From Solwaraspora sp. WMMD792 (GTDB lineage Bacteria; Actinomycetota; Actinomycetes; Mycobacteriales; Micromonosporaceae), in contig NZ_JARUBH010000009.1 in NCBI RefSeq assembly GCF_029626105.1, forward strand, positions 2,914,001 through 2,978,000: a stretch of DNA of 64,000 nt, given 5' to 3'. The position numbers and the translations under genes were made by a program. Shown piece by piece: positions 44,196 to 51,413 of this stretch (its first letter is position 1; the number at the start of each line of letters is the position of its first letter). The notes under the pieces were generated by a model. That model had not been told where the DNA came from and made no database searches. It worked only from the letters and a program-made list of their open reading frames with translations.

Positions 44196-45368
44196 GTGGC
44201 ACACGCACGACTCTGGTTCGGCCAGTACGAGTTGGACCTGGAACACCGGCAACTACGCCACCGGGGCCAGCAGATCCTGCTGGAGCCGCGAGCCGTCGAG
44301 TTGCTGTGCCACCTCGCCGCTCACCGGGACCGGCTGGTCACCAGGCAGGAACTGCTGAACACCCTCTGGTCCGGCCAGCACGTCACCGAGTCCGTCTTCG
44401 CCTCGGCCCTGCGCGCCGTCCGTCACTCGGTCCGCGAGACCGGCGGCCATCAGGAGATCATCCGCACCGTCCACCGACGCGGCTACCAGTTCGTCGCCGA
44501 CGTCACCCCGGTCGCCGAGCCCAAGGACTACGACACCGTCCGGTTCTGCCGGACCAGGGACGGCATCCGACTCGCCTACACCGTCACCGGCGCCGGTCCC
44601 CCGCTGATCTCCACCGCCAACTGGCTGACCCATCTCGGCCTCGACCGGCGCGATCCGATGTGGATCCACTGGTACCGCGATCTGATGCGCGAGAGCCGAC
44701 GCGGGCTGCGCTACGACGAGCGGGGCTGCGGGCTGTCCGACTGGTGCCCGCCATCGGCGTCACCGCAGGTGTGGGTCGAGGACCTCGACACGGTCGCCGA
44801 CGCCGCCGGATACGACACCTTCGCGATCATCGGTACGGCGCAGGCCGCCGCCACCGCGATCGCCTACGCCGCGCTGCGCCCGGACCGGGTCACCCGGATG
44901 GTCCTGATCAGCAGCCACGCCCGGGGCCGGCAGGCCCGCGCCCGCACCGATCTGGACCGCCGGGTCGCCGACGTCGACCTGGACCTGGCCACGGTCGCCT
45001 GGCAGTCCGCCGACCCGAGCTTCCTGCGCGCCTACGCCGCCCAGTTCCTGCCCAACGCCGCCCCGGCCGAGTTGGACGCGTACATCGCCTTCACCCGCCG
45101 CACCACGTCGCTGGAGAACCTGGTCCGCTTCTTCCAGATGATCACTACAATGGACGTGTTCCCGCTGGCGGGGCAGGTCCGCTGCCCCACGCTGATCCTG
45201 CACGCCCGCAACGACCCCCGGGTCCCCGCCTCGAACGCCACGGAACTCGCCGCGCTGATCGACGACAGCCGGTTGGTGCTACTCGACAGCGCCAACCACC
45301 TGTTCACCGCGACCGAACCCGCCTGGGCCGAGCTGATCCGCCACGTCGACGACTTCCTCGACGACTGA
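44196..45368 (+). CDS. OmpR-type winged-helix domain fused to an alpha/beta-hydrolase fold lacking its Ser nucleophile
   Basis: 390 residues. The N-terminal ~105 residues are a trans_reg_C DNA-binding domain (FGQYELDLEHRQLRHRG ... RTVHRRGYQFVADV) without a receiver domain. Residues ~110-390 form an alpha/beta-hydrolase fold (GIRLAYTVTGAGPPL, GRGLRYDERGCGLSD-like strand, PTLILHARNDPRVP, ANHLFTATEPAWAEL). The nucleophile elbow reads IIGTAQAAATAIAYA; relatives have G-x-S-Q-G, so Ser is Ala here and Gly is Ala. It may be a regulator that binds a ligand without hydrolysing it. The GTG start is preceded by TATGCT (44184-44189) with no SD, so a leaderless mRNA is likely. Confidence 0.87.
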   Translation: MAHARLWFGQYELDLEHRQLRHRGQQILLEPRAVELLCHLAAHRDRLVTRQELLNTLWSGQHVTESVFASALRAVRHSVRETGGHQEIIRTVHRRGYQFVADVTPVAEPKDYDTVRFCRTRDGIRLAYTVTGAGPPLISTANWLTHLGLDRRDPMWIHWYRDLMRESRRGLRYDERGCGLSDWCPPSASPQVWVEDLDTVADAAGYDTFAIIGTAQAAATAIAYAALRPDRVTRMVLISSHARGRQARARTDLDRRVADVDLDLATVAWQSADPSFLRAYAAQFLPNAAPAELDAYIAFTRRTTSLENLVRFFQMITTMDVFPLAGQVRCPTLILHARNDPRVPASNATELAALIDDSRLVLLDSANHLFTATEPAWAELIRHVDDFLDD

Positions 45369-45400
45369 TTCAGCGACGCCGGCCGGCGTACCGTGGATCC

Positions 45401-45775
45401 GTGCGACTGAACCACCTCGGCCTGCCGGTGCGCGATCCGCAGCGCAGCATCCAGTTTTACCACCACTACTTCGGCTTCGACCTGGCCACGGCGCAGCGGT
45501 ACCCGGACGGCACGGTCATCATCCGCGACGCCGACGGTTTCGACCTCGCACTCCACCCAGTTGAGGCGGTCGGCGCGTCACCGCCGTTCCTGCACTTCGG
45601 CTTCCGCATGCCACGACCCGAGGCGGTCCGCGCACTGCTCGACCAGATGGGAGCCGACGGCGTCGAGATCATCGAGCGGTACGAGGAACCGGCGTACGCC
45701 GCCTTCAAGTGCCTGGACCCGGACCGTCACCGGGTAGAGATCTACTGGGAGCCTCCGCCGACGGCCGCAGGCTGA
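45401..45775 (+). CDS. VOC family (glyoxalase-fold) protein
   Basis: 124 residues from the GTG at 45401, the normal size for a single glyoxalase/VOC domain. It has RLNHLGLPVRDPQRSIQFYH at the N-terminus and CLDPDRHRVEIYWEPP at the C-terminus; His at position 4 and the late Glu could bind metal. TACCGT (45389-45394) ends 6 bases before the GTG and no SD is seen, suggesting a leaderless transcript, although the wHTH fusion gene ends only 32 bases upstream. The substrate is unknown; antibiotic-resistance and dioxygenase relatives have the same fold. Confidence 0.85.
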   Translation: MRLNHLGLPVRDPQRSIQFYHHYFGFDLATAQRYPDGTVIIRDADGFDLALHPVEAVGASPPFLHFGFRMPRPEAVRALLDQMGADGVEIIERYEEPAYAAFKCLDPDRHRVEIYWEPPPTAAG

Positions 45776-45786
45776 GCAGGGCGGTT

Positions 45787-45831
45787 CCGGTAGATGGTGG
45801 AGCGGCGACGCACCGGCCCACCACCTACCGG
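45787..45831. terminator. inverted repeat between VOC gene and GH6/DUF397 remnant
   Basis: CCGGTAGATGGTGG (45787-45800) pairs with 45818-45831 with one mismatch over 14 bases and a 17-base loop. It lies 11 bases after the VOC stop and just beyond the stop of the leftward DUF397 remnant, so it may end transcription in both directions. Confidence 0.65.
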
Positions 45832-45836
45832 ACAGT

Positions 45837-45966
45837 TCACCGCCGGGCTGCCGCGCCGGCTACGAAGGACCGCCACGTGTCCGGGCCGAACGTCAGCACC
45901 GGACCAGCCGGATCCTTCGAGTCCCGCACCAACACCCGACCGGGCAGGTTGTCGGCAACCCGGCTA
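45837..45966 (-). pseudogene. C-terminal fragment of a DUF397 gene
   Basis: On the minus strand the DNA translates as VADNLPGRVLVRDSKDPAG then PVLTFGPDTWRSFVAGAAAR and stops at 45837. This is the characteristic second half of DUF397 proteins. The first half, including the W..SS.SGG.G.CVEVA part, is missing: its place is taken by the end of the GH6 gene, whose stop codon (45964-45966) lies in the fragment in another frame. The fragment has no start codon of its own and appears to be a remnant left by a rearrangement. An intact DUF397 gene lies at 50261. Confidence 0.75.
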
Positions 45967-46932
45967 GTAACCGTAGATCATCTTGTAGGCGACCTCGGGC
46001 AGGAACTGCCCGGCGCTGGAGCCGCCACCGACTCCACAGTTGCCATCGGACTCGCCCGGTGTCTTGAGCCACAGCAGCATTTCCGCGCCGCCACCCAGCC
46101 GGCTCGGGGTCCCGATCCGGCGGCCGCCGGGGTTGCACCATTGACCGTTGGAGCCGTTGCCGTTGCGACTGGTGTCGATCACGTACGGCTTGCGGTATCC
46201 GAACCTCTGCAGGGCGGAGGCGACCTGATTGCCGTAGTTGGTGTTCTCACCGGTGGTGATGTAGTTCGAGACGTTCAGCGCGAAGCCGCGCGCGTTGGCA
46301 ACCCCGGCCATGTTGAGCCGCTGCGCCATCGTCTGGGCGTCGACCCAGCGAGGATTGCCGGCGTCGATGTAGACCCAGGTGTTGGGCGCCTTGGACCGGA
46401 ACTGGCCGACGGCGCGCGAGAGCATGCCCACCCGGTCGTTGATCTGCGCCTGGCTCATGCAGTTGAAGTCACCCAGGGAGTCCGGTTCGAGGACTACCAC
46501 GGCAGGACGGCCACCGATGGCGGAGGCGAAGGAGGCGGCCCACGCGTCGTAGGCGGCGATGCTACCGGCGCCGCCACCGGAGTGACCGCCACATGCGTCT
46601 CGGCCGGGAAGGTTGTAGGCCACCAGCAGCGGAAGCTTGTCGACAGCGTCTGCGGCTCCCACGTAGCTCCCGACCGCGCTCCAGATGTCGCCGCTCCAGT
46701 TGCCGAACCATCTGGCCATCGGCTTCTGCCCGATCTCACTTCGGATGGCGGCGGCGCGTCCGTCACCCGGGTTCGCGGCCGCCCACCGCGCCGGGCTCGA
46801 ATTGGGGTCGACGTAGAAGCCGCTGGTCTGGCTGATCGGATCCGCGTGCGCAGCAGGTGCCCCGAGCAGGATCGCGGGGATCGCCAACGCCAGGGCGGCG
46901 GCAAATCCCCAAGGACGGGTCCGTCGTGTCAT
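45964..46932 (-). CDS. secreted GH6 cellulase (single domain)
   Basis: 322 residues. The signal peptide is MTRRTRPWGFAAALALAIPA with cleavage near AHA|DP. The GH6 domain has PLLVAYNLPGRDACGGHSGG near residue 101, where the Asp of RDAC is expected to raise the pKa of the acid, and VVVLEPDSLGDF near residue 145 holding the catalytic acid Asp. A C-terminal part has GGAEMLLWLKTPGESDG, where GH6 has its conserved Trp/Lys/Gly-Glu-Ser-Asp. No cellulose-binding module is present. The ATG has GGAGGAG upstream, and a perfect CebR-like palindrome lies 24 bases before the start. It should work with the GH48 and GH1 enzymes. Confidence 0.93.
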   Translation of the reverse strand: MTRRTRPWGFAAALALAIPAILLGAPAAHADPISQTSGFYVDPNSSPARWAAANPGDGRAAAIRSEIGQKPMARWFGNWSGDIWSAVGSYVGAADAVDKLPLLVAYNLPGRDACGGHSGGGAGSIAAYDAWAASFASAIGGRPAVVVLEPDSLGDFNCMSQAQINDRVGMLSRAVGQFRSKAPNTWVYIDAGNPRWVDAQTMAQRLNMAGVANARGFALNVSNYITTGENTNYGNQVASALQRFGYRKPYVIDTSRNGNGSNGQWCNPGGRRIGTPSRLGGGAEMLLWLKTPGESDGNCGVGGGSSAGQFLPEVAYKMIYGY

Positions 46933-46955
46933 GAACTGGTCTCCTCCGGGTAGGA

Positions 46956-46971
46956 CTGGAAGCGCTTCCAG
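46956..46971. promoter_or_regulatory. perfect CebR/LacI-type operator upstream of GH6
   Basis: CTGGAAGCGCTTCCAG is a perfect 16-base palindrome. Its inner 14 bases match the CebR box TGGGAGCGCTCCCA at 12 positions (TGGAAGCGCTTCCA). It lies 24 bases before the GH6 start and about 230 bases before the divergent LacI gene. Confidence 0.8.
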
Positions 46972-47066
46972 TGATGCCCATCCATGTATTGGCCTCGATC
47001 GTCGGAGAACACGAGGCAGATGTCAAGAGTGGCCGCCCCTGTGACGAAGTTGGTGCCGAGGATTTC

Positions 47067-47080
47067 TGGGACCGCTTCCA
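47067..47080. promoter_or_regulatory. half-conserved CebR-like box upstream of the LacI gene
   Basis: TGGGACCGCTTCCA matches the CebR box at 12 of 14 positions and lies 123 bases before the LacI start. It may serve autoregulation. Confidence 0.5.
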
Positions 47081-47202
47081 GACCACGGAGACCACAAGCT
47101 TCCTCGACGCCGTCGATGACGGCCGATACGATCTCAACGACAACGGCACCGGCCGGTGTAGCGGCTGCCCCCAACGTCGGGCGGGAAGGACTCGGCATCG
47201 CG

Positions 47203-48216
47203 ATGGCACCGCAGAGGCTCAGGCGGCAACCGACCCTCGACGAGGTAGCCGAGCGCGCTGGCGTGTCACGGTCCGCCGCGTCCCGAGTCATCAACAAGGC
47301 GCCGTACGTCAGCCACGCCACGCGCGCCGCCGTGGAGCGCGCCATCAAGGAGCTGGGCTATCTCCCCAACCGCACCGCCCGTGCCCTCGCCACCCAACGG
47401 ACGGGGATCGTCGCGCTGGCGGTCTCCCATGACGATCCCGAGCTGTTCGCCGACCCGTTCTTTGCCCAAATCATCGTCGGCGTGTCCGCAGCGCTGGAGG
47501 AAACCGACCTTCACCTGCTGCTGTGCCTTGCCAGTTCCGTACAGGGCCGGTCCCGGCTGACCAACCTGCTGCACACGCGCGGTGTCGACGGCATCATGCT
47601 GATGGCGCTGCACGGCGACGATCCGCTGACGCACATCGTGCGGCGGGCCGGCCTGCCCGCAGTGTACGGCGGCCGGCCATTGAATTTCGAACCACAGTGG
47701 TACGTCGACTCGGACAACCTCGGCGGCGCCCGATTGGCCACCGAACATCTCATCGGCCTCGGCCGCACCCGGATCGTCACCATCACCGGCCCCAGGTCCA
47801 CCGATGTTGGCCGTGCTCGACATCGCGGCTACCAGGAAGCCATGATCATGGCTGGACTGGCCCCGTACGCGACGGCGGAAGGCGACTTCACCGAGGCCGG
47901 CGGTGCCGCAGCGATGAAGTCACTGCTCGACAGCCACCCCGACCTCGACGCCGTCTTCGCCGCCAGCGACAACACCGCAGTGGGCGCCCTACACGTCCTC
48001 ACCGACGCCGGCCGGTCCGTGCCTGCCGACGTGGCGGTGGTGGGCTTCGACAACCTCGGCACAGCCGAACGAACCGATCCGCCGTTGACCACCGTGCACC
48101 AGTCGGTCCAGGCCCTGGGCAGTGAAATGGCCCGGATGCTCGTCGAGCTCATCGCGGGACACGAACCCCCGTCCATCATCCTGCCCACGAAGTTGGTGCT
48201 ACGCGGCTCGGCATGA
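47203..48216 (+). CDS. LacI-family repressor, CebR-like
   Basis: 337 residues from the ATG at 47203 (GGAAGGA upstream); a longer reading from 46984 lacks typical LacI sequence before this point. The helix-turn-helix is TLDEVAERAGVSRSAASRVI, with the hinge LGYLPNRTARALAT. The periplasmic-binding-like effector domain follows (GIVALAVSHDDPELFADPFF ... VFAASDNTAVGALHVLTDAG ... DVAVVGFDN). Divergence from a GH6 gene and the presence of CebR-type boxes at several cellulose genes suggest it represses them until cellobiose or cellotriose binds. The effector is inferred. Confidence 0.88.
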   Translation: MAPQRLRRQPTLDEVAERAGVSRSAASRVINKAPYVSHATRAAVERAIKELGYLPNRTARALATQRTGIVALAVSHDDPELFADPFFAQIIVGVSAALEETDLHLLLCLASSVQGRSRLTNLLHTRGVDGIMLMALHGDDPLTHIVRRAGLPAVYGGRPLNFEPQWYVDSDNLGGARLATEHLIGLGRTRIVTITGPRSTDVGRARHRGYQEAMIMAGLAPYATAEGDFTEAGGAAAMKSLLDSHPDLDAVFAASDNTAVGALHVLTDAGRSVPADVAVVGFDNLGTAERTDPPLTTVHQSVQALGSEMARMLVELIAGHEPPSIILPTKLVLRGSA

Positions 48217-48737
48217 TCCCCGGCCCAGGCCGGCCGATGGGATGCCGACGACGTCATCCGCACCGGCGCTCGACGTCTGGATTCCGTGTTGGCGCGGTAC
48301 GGATCGCACCTCTGTCGATGGACTACGCTCAAGCCCTTTTTCGTGTTGTCGAAAGTGGGTGAAGGGTCGAGCCGTGTCGTGCCGCTCCCATTCGGGTGCC
48401 CCACTATCAGACCGGCCGCGCCGACACCGCGCGGACCAGGGCCACTGTGGATGGTTTACCGTACCCGTTTCCACAGCAGGTCGACCCGGACGGGGTTGAC
48501 CAACGTTCCGGGTCGGATGGTGTGGTTCCAGGCGCGGCTGGTCGGGTGCGGCTTACCGACGACACTCGGCGTCCCCAGCGCACTGCCGCGCGACACACGA
48601 CGCGGCCGGGCTGGGCGGTGCCTGATCCACCACCCGACCAGTCGGCATCTGCGAGAGCGAAAGCTCCCGGCGTCCGTTGCCGGGGGCCGGTACCGTTCGG
48701 GGTGGCACATACCTGACGTTCCGGAGGTGTCATTCCC
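48217..48737. other. 521-bp region without a recognisable gene
   Basis: Both strands were read. Open frames exist (for example 48286-48903) but have no family resemblance, no ribosome-binding site and atypical composition. The DNA is lower in GC than the flanking genes in parts (for example 48310-48360) and may hold the promoter of the following gene or a decayed gene. Confidence 0.4.
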
Positions 48738-49199
48738 ATGGGATCAGGGCGCTACGGTCTACCACCTCGCAAGATCGGATTCCGAGAAGCTGCCGGCGAG
48801 ACTGGAGGAATGGGATACCTGGTCGGAGGAGCCGCCGGCCACATCTTCCTCATTTTCCACATCAAGATCATGGATTGGCCGTTGCTGCCTGGCGTACTCG
48901 TGACGATCGGGTTCGTCCTAGGCGGCTTTCTCATCGGTACGTTCATGGGGATGGAACCCGGCGAGGATCACACCGGATGGGGATCGAGTTCGGCGGCGAG
49001 CACCTCCGTGTCGTGGTCGAGCCTGCCCCCCACCCAGCCGCAGCCCGAGACATTTGACCTGCCGGAACGCGAGACATTTGACCTGTCGCAGCACGTCGAT
49101 GACGTGCCGTCGCCGCCTCCTGCGTTGCCGCTGCCTGCGCCGTCCCCATCGTCGACGTCCGCCGACAGCGGCGGGTACGACGGCGGATCGGACGACTGA
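48738..49199 (+). CDS. small membrane protein with acidic, Pro/Ser-rich tail
   Basis: 153 residues; no family recognised. GGAGG lies 11 bases before the ATG. Residues ~25-75 contain two hydrophobic stretches (GGAAGHIFLIFHIKI and LLPGVLVTIGFVLGGFLIGTF), followed by a disordered acidic, Pro/Ser-rich tail with the repeated element ETFDL (PETFDLPERETFDLSQ). Composition is less GC-rich than most neighbours. The frame and site look real but the function is unknown. Confidence 0.6.
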   Translation: MGSGRYGLPPRKIGFREAAGETGGMGYLVGGAAGHIFLIFHIKIMDWPLLPGVLVTIGFVLGGFLIGTFMGMEPGEDHTGWGSSSAASTSVSWSSLPPTQPQPETFDLPERETFDLSQHVDDVPSPPPALPLPAPSPSSTSADSGGYDGGSDD

Positions 49200-49375
49200 C
49201 GACCTCCGGCCTGCACGGCAGCTCATGGGGCTCCGTCCCACCGCATCGTCTCGCCACCTCCGTCGAATTCACCGTTGTCGCGGACCCCGTTTCCCGCTCC
49301 GATAAGGCAGAATCCGTCGCATACGCCGACCCCGTCACGAGTGCGACGTGGCGATCCGGCGAGCGGCCCGACCAG

Positions 49376-49394
49376 ATGTTTCATTTTGAAACAT
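49376..49394. promoter_or_regulatory. likely operator upstream of the XRE-DUF5753 regulator
   Basis: ATGTTTCA (49376-49383) and TGAAACAT (49387-49394) are perfect 8-base arms with a 3-base spacer, in an otherwise GC-rich gap and 42 bases before the regulator start. Autoregulation by the downstream protein is inferred. Confidence 0.65.
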
Positions 49395-49436
49395 TGGCGC
49401 GGGTGGTGATTTGTCGCGCGAGAGAGAGGTGAAGGG

Positions 49437-50264
49437 ATGCCGGTGACCGGACCGACTGTGGTGCGCCGCCAACTGGGGCGGCGACTGCGCCGACTACGCG
49501 AGGAGGCTTGCCGCACCGAGCAGGAAGTGGAGCGGGCTAAAGTCTGTTCGCGTACGACGTTGTGGCGCATCGAGAACGGCAAGTTCCCGGTCAAGATGAA
49601 CACCGTACGCGGCCTCTGCTGGTTCTACGGAGCGGACCCGGAGACGACGGACGCACTGACCCGGCTCGCCGCCGCGTGTGACGAGCAGGGCTGGTGGGAG
49701 TCGCACGGCGACGCCGTGCCGGACTGGTTCCGCTTGTACCTCGGCCTCGAAGCCGCCGCCACCGAGATCCAGCTTTATGATCCGGAGCTGGTACACGGTT
49801 TACTCCAGACTCCTGACTACATGCGAGCCGTGTTCCGGGCCGCCGACCGGCAGGCGTCCGAGCAGCAGATCGAGCGGCTGGTGTCGCTGCGGCTGGACCG
49901 GCAAATCTCCTACTACGACCGGGCCGAGCCGGCCCGGATAGTCGCGGTCCTCGGTGCCGGTGCCCTCGCCCGTGAGGTGGGCGGCTCGGCGGTGATGGCC
50001 GAGCAACGCGCCCACCTGGCCAGCGTCGGTCGACGGGTGCGGGTGGAGATCCGGGTTTTTCCCTGGTCCGCCGGTGCCCACGCCGCGATGGTCAGCCCGT
50101 TCATCCTGCTCGACTTCGCCGACCCGGACGATCCTGACATCGCGTACGTTGAGTCCCATGTGGGCGCTCGCTACCTGGAGCGTCCGGAGGAGCTGTCGGA
50201 GTACCGTCGGATTTTCCGAGAGGTCCGCGAGCAGTCGATCCCGATCGAGGAGCACCTGCGATGA
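49437..50264 (+). CDS. XRE-family regulator with DUF5753 domain (Scr1/WhiJ-type)
   Basis: 275 residues. The helix-turn-helix (about 10-70) has RLREEACRTEQEVERAKVCS RTTLWRIENGKF in two parts. The DUF5753 domain (about 95-270) has YDPELVHGLLQTPDYMRAVF and a C-terminal AYVESHVGARYLE segment. These regulators pair with DUF397 proteins in actinomycetes, often controlling development or antibiotic production, with features of toxin-antitoxin-like modules. The gene overlaps the DUF397 gene by 4 bases (ATGA). Codon 122 (49800-49802) is TTA, suggesting bldA dependence. A palindromic operator candidate lies upstream. Confidence 0.93.
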   Translation: MPVTGPTVVRRQLGRRLRRLREEACRTEQEVERAKVCSRTTLWRIENGKFPVKMNTVRGLCWFYGADPETTDALTRLAAACDEQGWWESHGDAVPDWFRLYLGLEAAATEIQLYDPELVHGLLQTPDYMRAVFRAADRQASEQQIERLVSLRLDRQISYYDRAEPARIVAVLGAGALAREVGGSAVMAEQRAHLASVGRRVRVEIRVFPWSAGAHAAMVSPFILLDFADPDDPDIAYVESHVGARYLERPEELSEYRRIFREVREQSIPIEEHLR

Positions 50265-50455
50265 AGCCCGACACCCCCTGGTTCACCTCCAGCCGCAGCG
50301 GCGGCAACGGCGGAGCGTGCGTCGAGGCCCGCCGGCACGCCGGCCACGCCGAGGTACGCGACAGCAAGGACCGCACCGGTCCCACCCTGACCTTCAGCAC
50401 CGCCCAGTGGGGCACCTTCACCACCGCCCTGCAGTCCGGCGCACTCCCCCACTGA
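50261..50455 (+). CDS. DUF397 protein, partner of the XRE-DUF5753 regulator
   Basis: 64 residues with the full DUF397 pattern: PWFTSSRSGGNGGACVEA near the N-terminus, then VRDSKDR-like AEVRDSKDRTGPTLTFSTAQ and a final WGTFTTALQSG. It starts inside the stop of the upstream regulator gene (ATGA), so the two are translationally coupled. In known pairs the DUF397 protein antagonises or modulates the regulator. A very stable hairpin follows, directly before the CRISPR array. Confidence 0.93.
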   Translation: MKPDTPWFTSSRSGGNGGACVEARRHAGHAEVRDSKDRTGPTLTFSTAQWGTFTTALQSGALPH

Positions 50456-50465
50456 CCCCACCCAC

Positions 50466-50508
50466 GGCGGTGGGGGCCGCCTCGGGTACCGAGGCGGCCC
50501 CCACCGCC
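50466..50508. terminator. perfect 19-bp hairpin between the DUF397 gene and the CRISPR array
   Basis: Arms 50466-50484 and 50490-50508 pair perfectly (outer GGCGGTGGGGG / CCCCCACCGCC) around a 5-base loop. It begins 10 bases after the DUF397 stop and ends 5 bases before the last CRISPR repeat. It can end transcription both of the rightward DUF397 gene and of the leftward array. Confidence 0.85.
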
Positions 50509-50513
50509 CTGCC

Positions 50514-51413
50514 GCACCAGTGAAGGGCAGCTCCCGAGAGAGCTGCGACCAGACGTTCACTGTGGCCTCAACGCCAGTGAACAGCGTCAGCCTCAATGAA
50601 GGGCAGCTCCCGAGAGAGCTGCGACCGGCCCAGAACGGCCGCGATCTCATCCGGTGCCCACGGGCCTCAATGAAGGGCAGCTCCCGAGAGAGCTGCGACG
50701 GTCGAACGCGGTCTCCCCGCGCAGGCGACGCGAGACGCCTCAATGAAGGGCAGCTCCCGAGAGAGCTGCGACTGCAGCAGGTCGGGATCGGACACGTCCG
50801 GGACGTGGTCGCCTCAATGAAGGGCAGCTCCCGAGAGAGCTGCGACAGTTATCGAACAACCACCAAACATCAACATGCTAATGCCTCAATGAAGGGCAGC
50901 TCCCGAGAGAGCTGCGACCGCCGCGTGTTCGGGCGCGTCCTGCTCGATTCGCCTCAATGAAGGGCAGCTCCCGAGAGAGCTGCGACCGAGCAGGTTCGGC
51001 GCGGCAACCATCCGGCGCTGAAGCCTCAATGAAGGGCAGCTCCCGAGAGAGCTGCGACTGTTCGCCATCGACGCAGACGACCCGCGTCACAGCGAGCCTC
51101 AATGAAGGGCAGCTCCCGAGAGAGCTGCGACGAGCTTGACGCCCTTCTGGCCGGGTGCTGCCCGCCAGCCTCAATGAAGGGCAGCTCCCGAGAGAGCTGC
51201 GACCCGCGTACGGGCTGCGCATGATCCGCAGGGCCGACCTGCCTCAATGAAGGGCAGCTCCCGAGAGAGCTGCGACGGTCGGGTGGTTCACCCTCAGTGT
51301 CGGACTGGGCCTCAATGAAGGGCAGCTCCCGAGAGAGCTGCGACTCGCGTGCCAGAAGGCGCGGACCTTGGGGCCGCGCCTCAATGAAGGGCAGCTCCCG
51401 AGAGAGCTGCGAC
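50514..51413 (-). CRISPR. CRISPR array, 13 repeats of 36 bp and 12 spacers
   Basis: Repeats start at 50514, 50590, 50664, 50737, 50811, 50883, 50951, 51023, 51096, 51168, 51241, 51309 and 51378. On the plus strand each begins GCCTCAATGAAGGGCAG and ends GAGAGAGCTGCGAC; all are identical except the one at 50514, which has three changes in its first seven bases. Spacers are, left to right, 40, 38, 37, 38, 36, 32, 36, 37, 36, 37, 32 and 33 bp. The degenerate left repeat, the lower-GC DNA on the right and the repeat's minus-strand end CTTCATTGAGGC all indicate leftward transcription with the leader to the right. GCAGCTC/GAGCTGC forms a 7-bp stem in the repeat RNA; the expected 8-nt handle would be ATTGAGGC. 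The type III effector operon lies immediately to the right on the same strand. Confidence 0.97.

Noticed and set aside
44093-45400. Long rightward frame that runs into the VOC gene from upstream
   Set aside because: The part before 45401 is the wHTH-hydrolase gene in another frame; the VOC domain begins at the GTG at 45401.
48286-48903. 205-aa rightward frame after the LacI gene
   Set aside because: It overlaps the better-supported membrane-protein gene at 48738, has no ribosome-binding site and no family resemblance.
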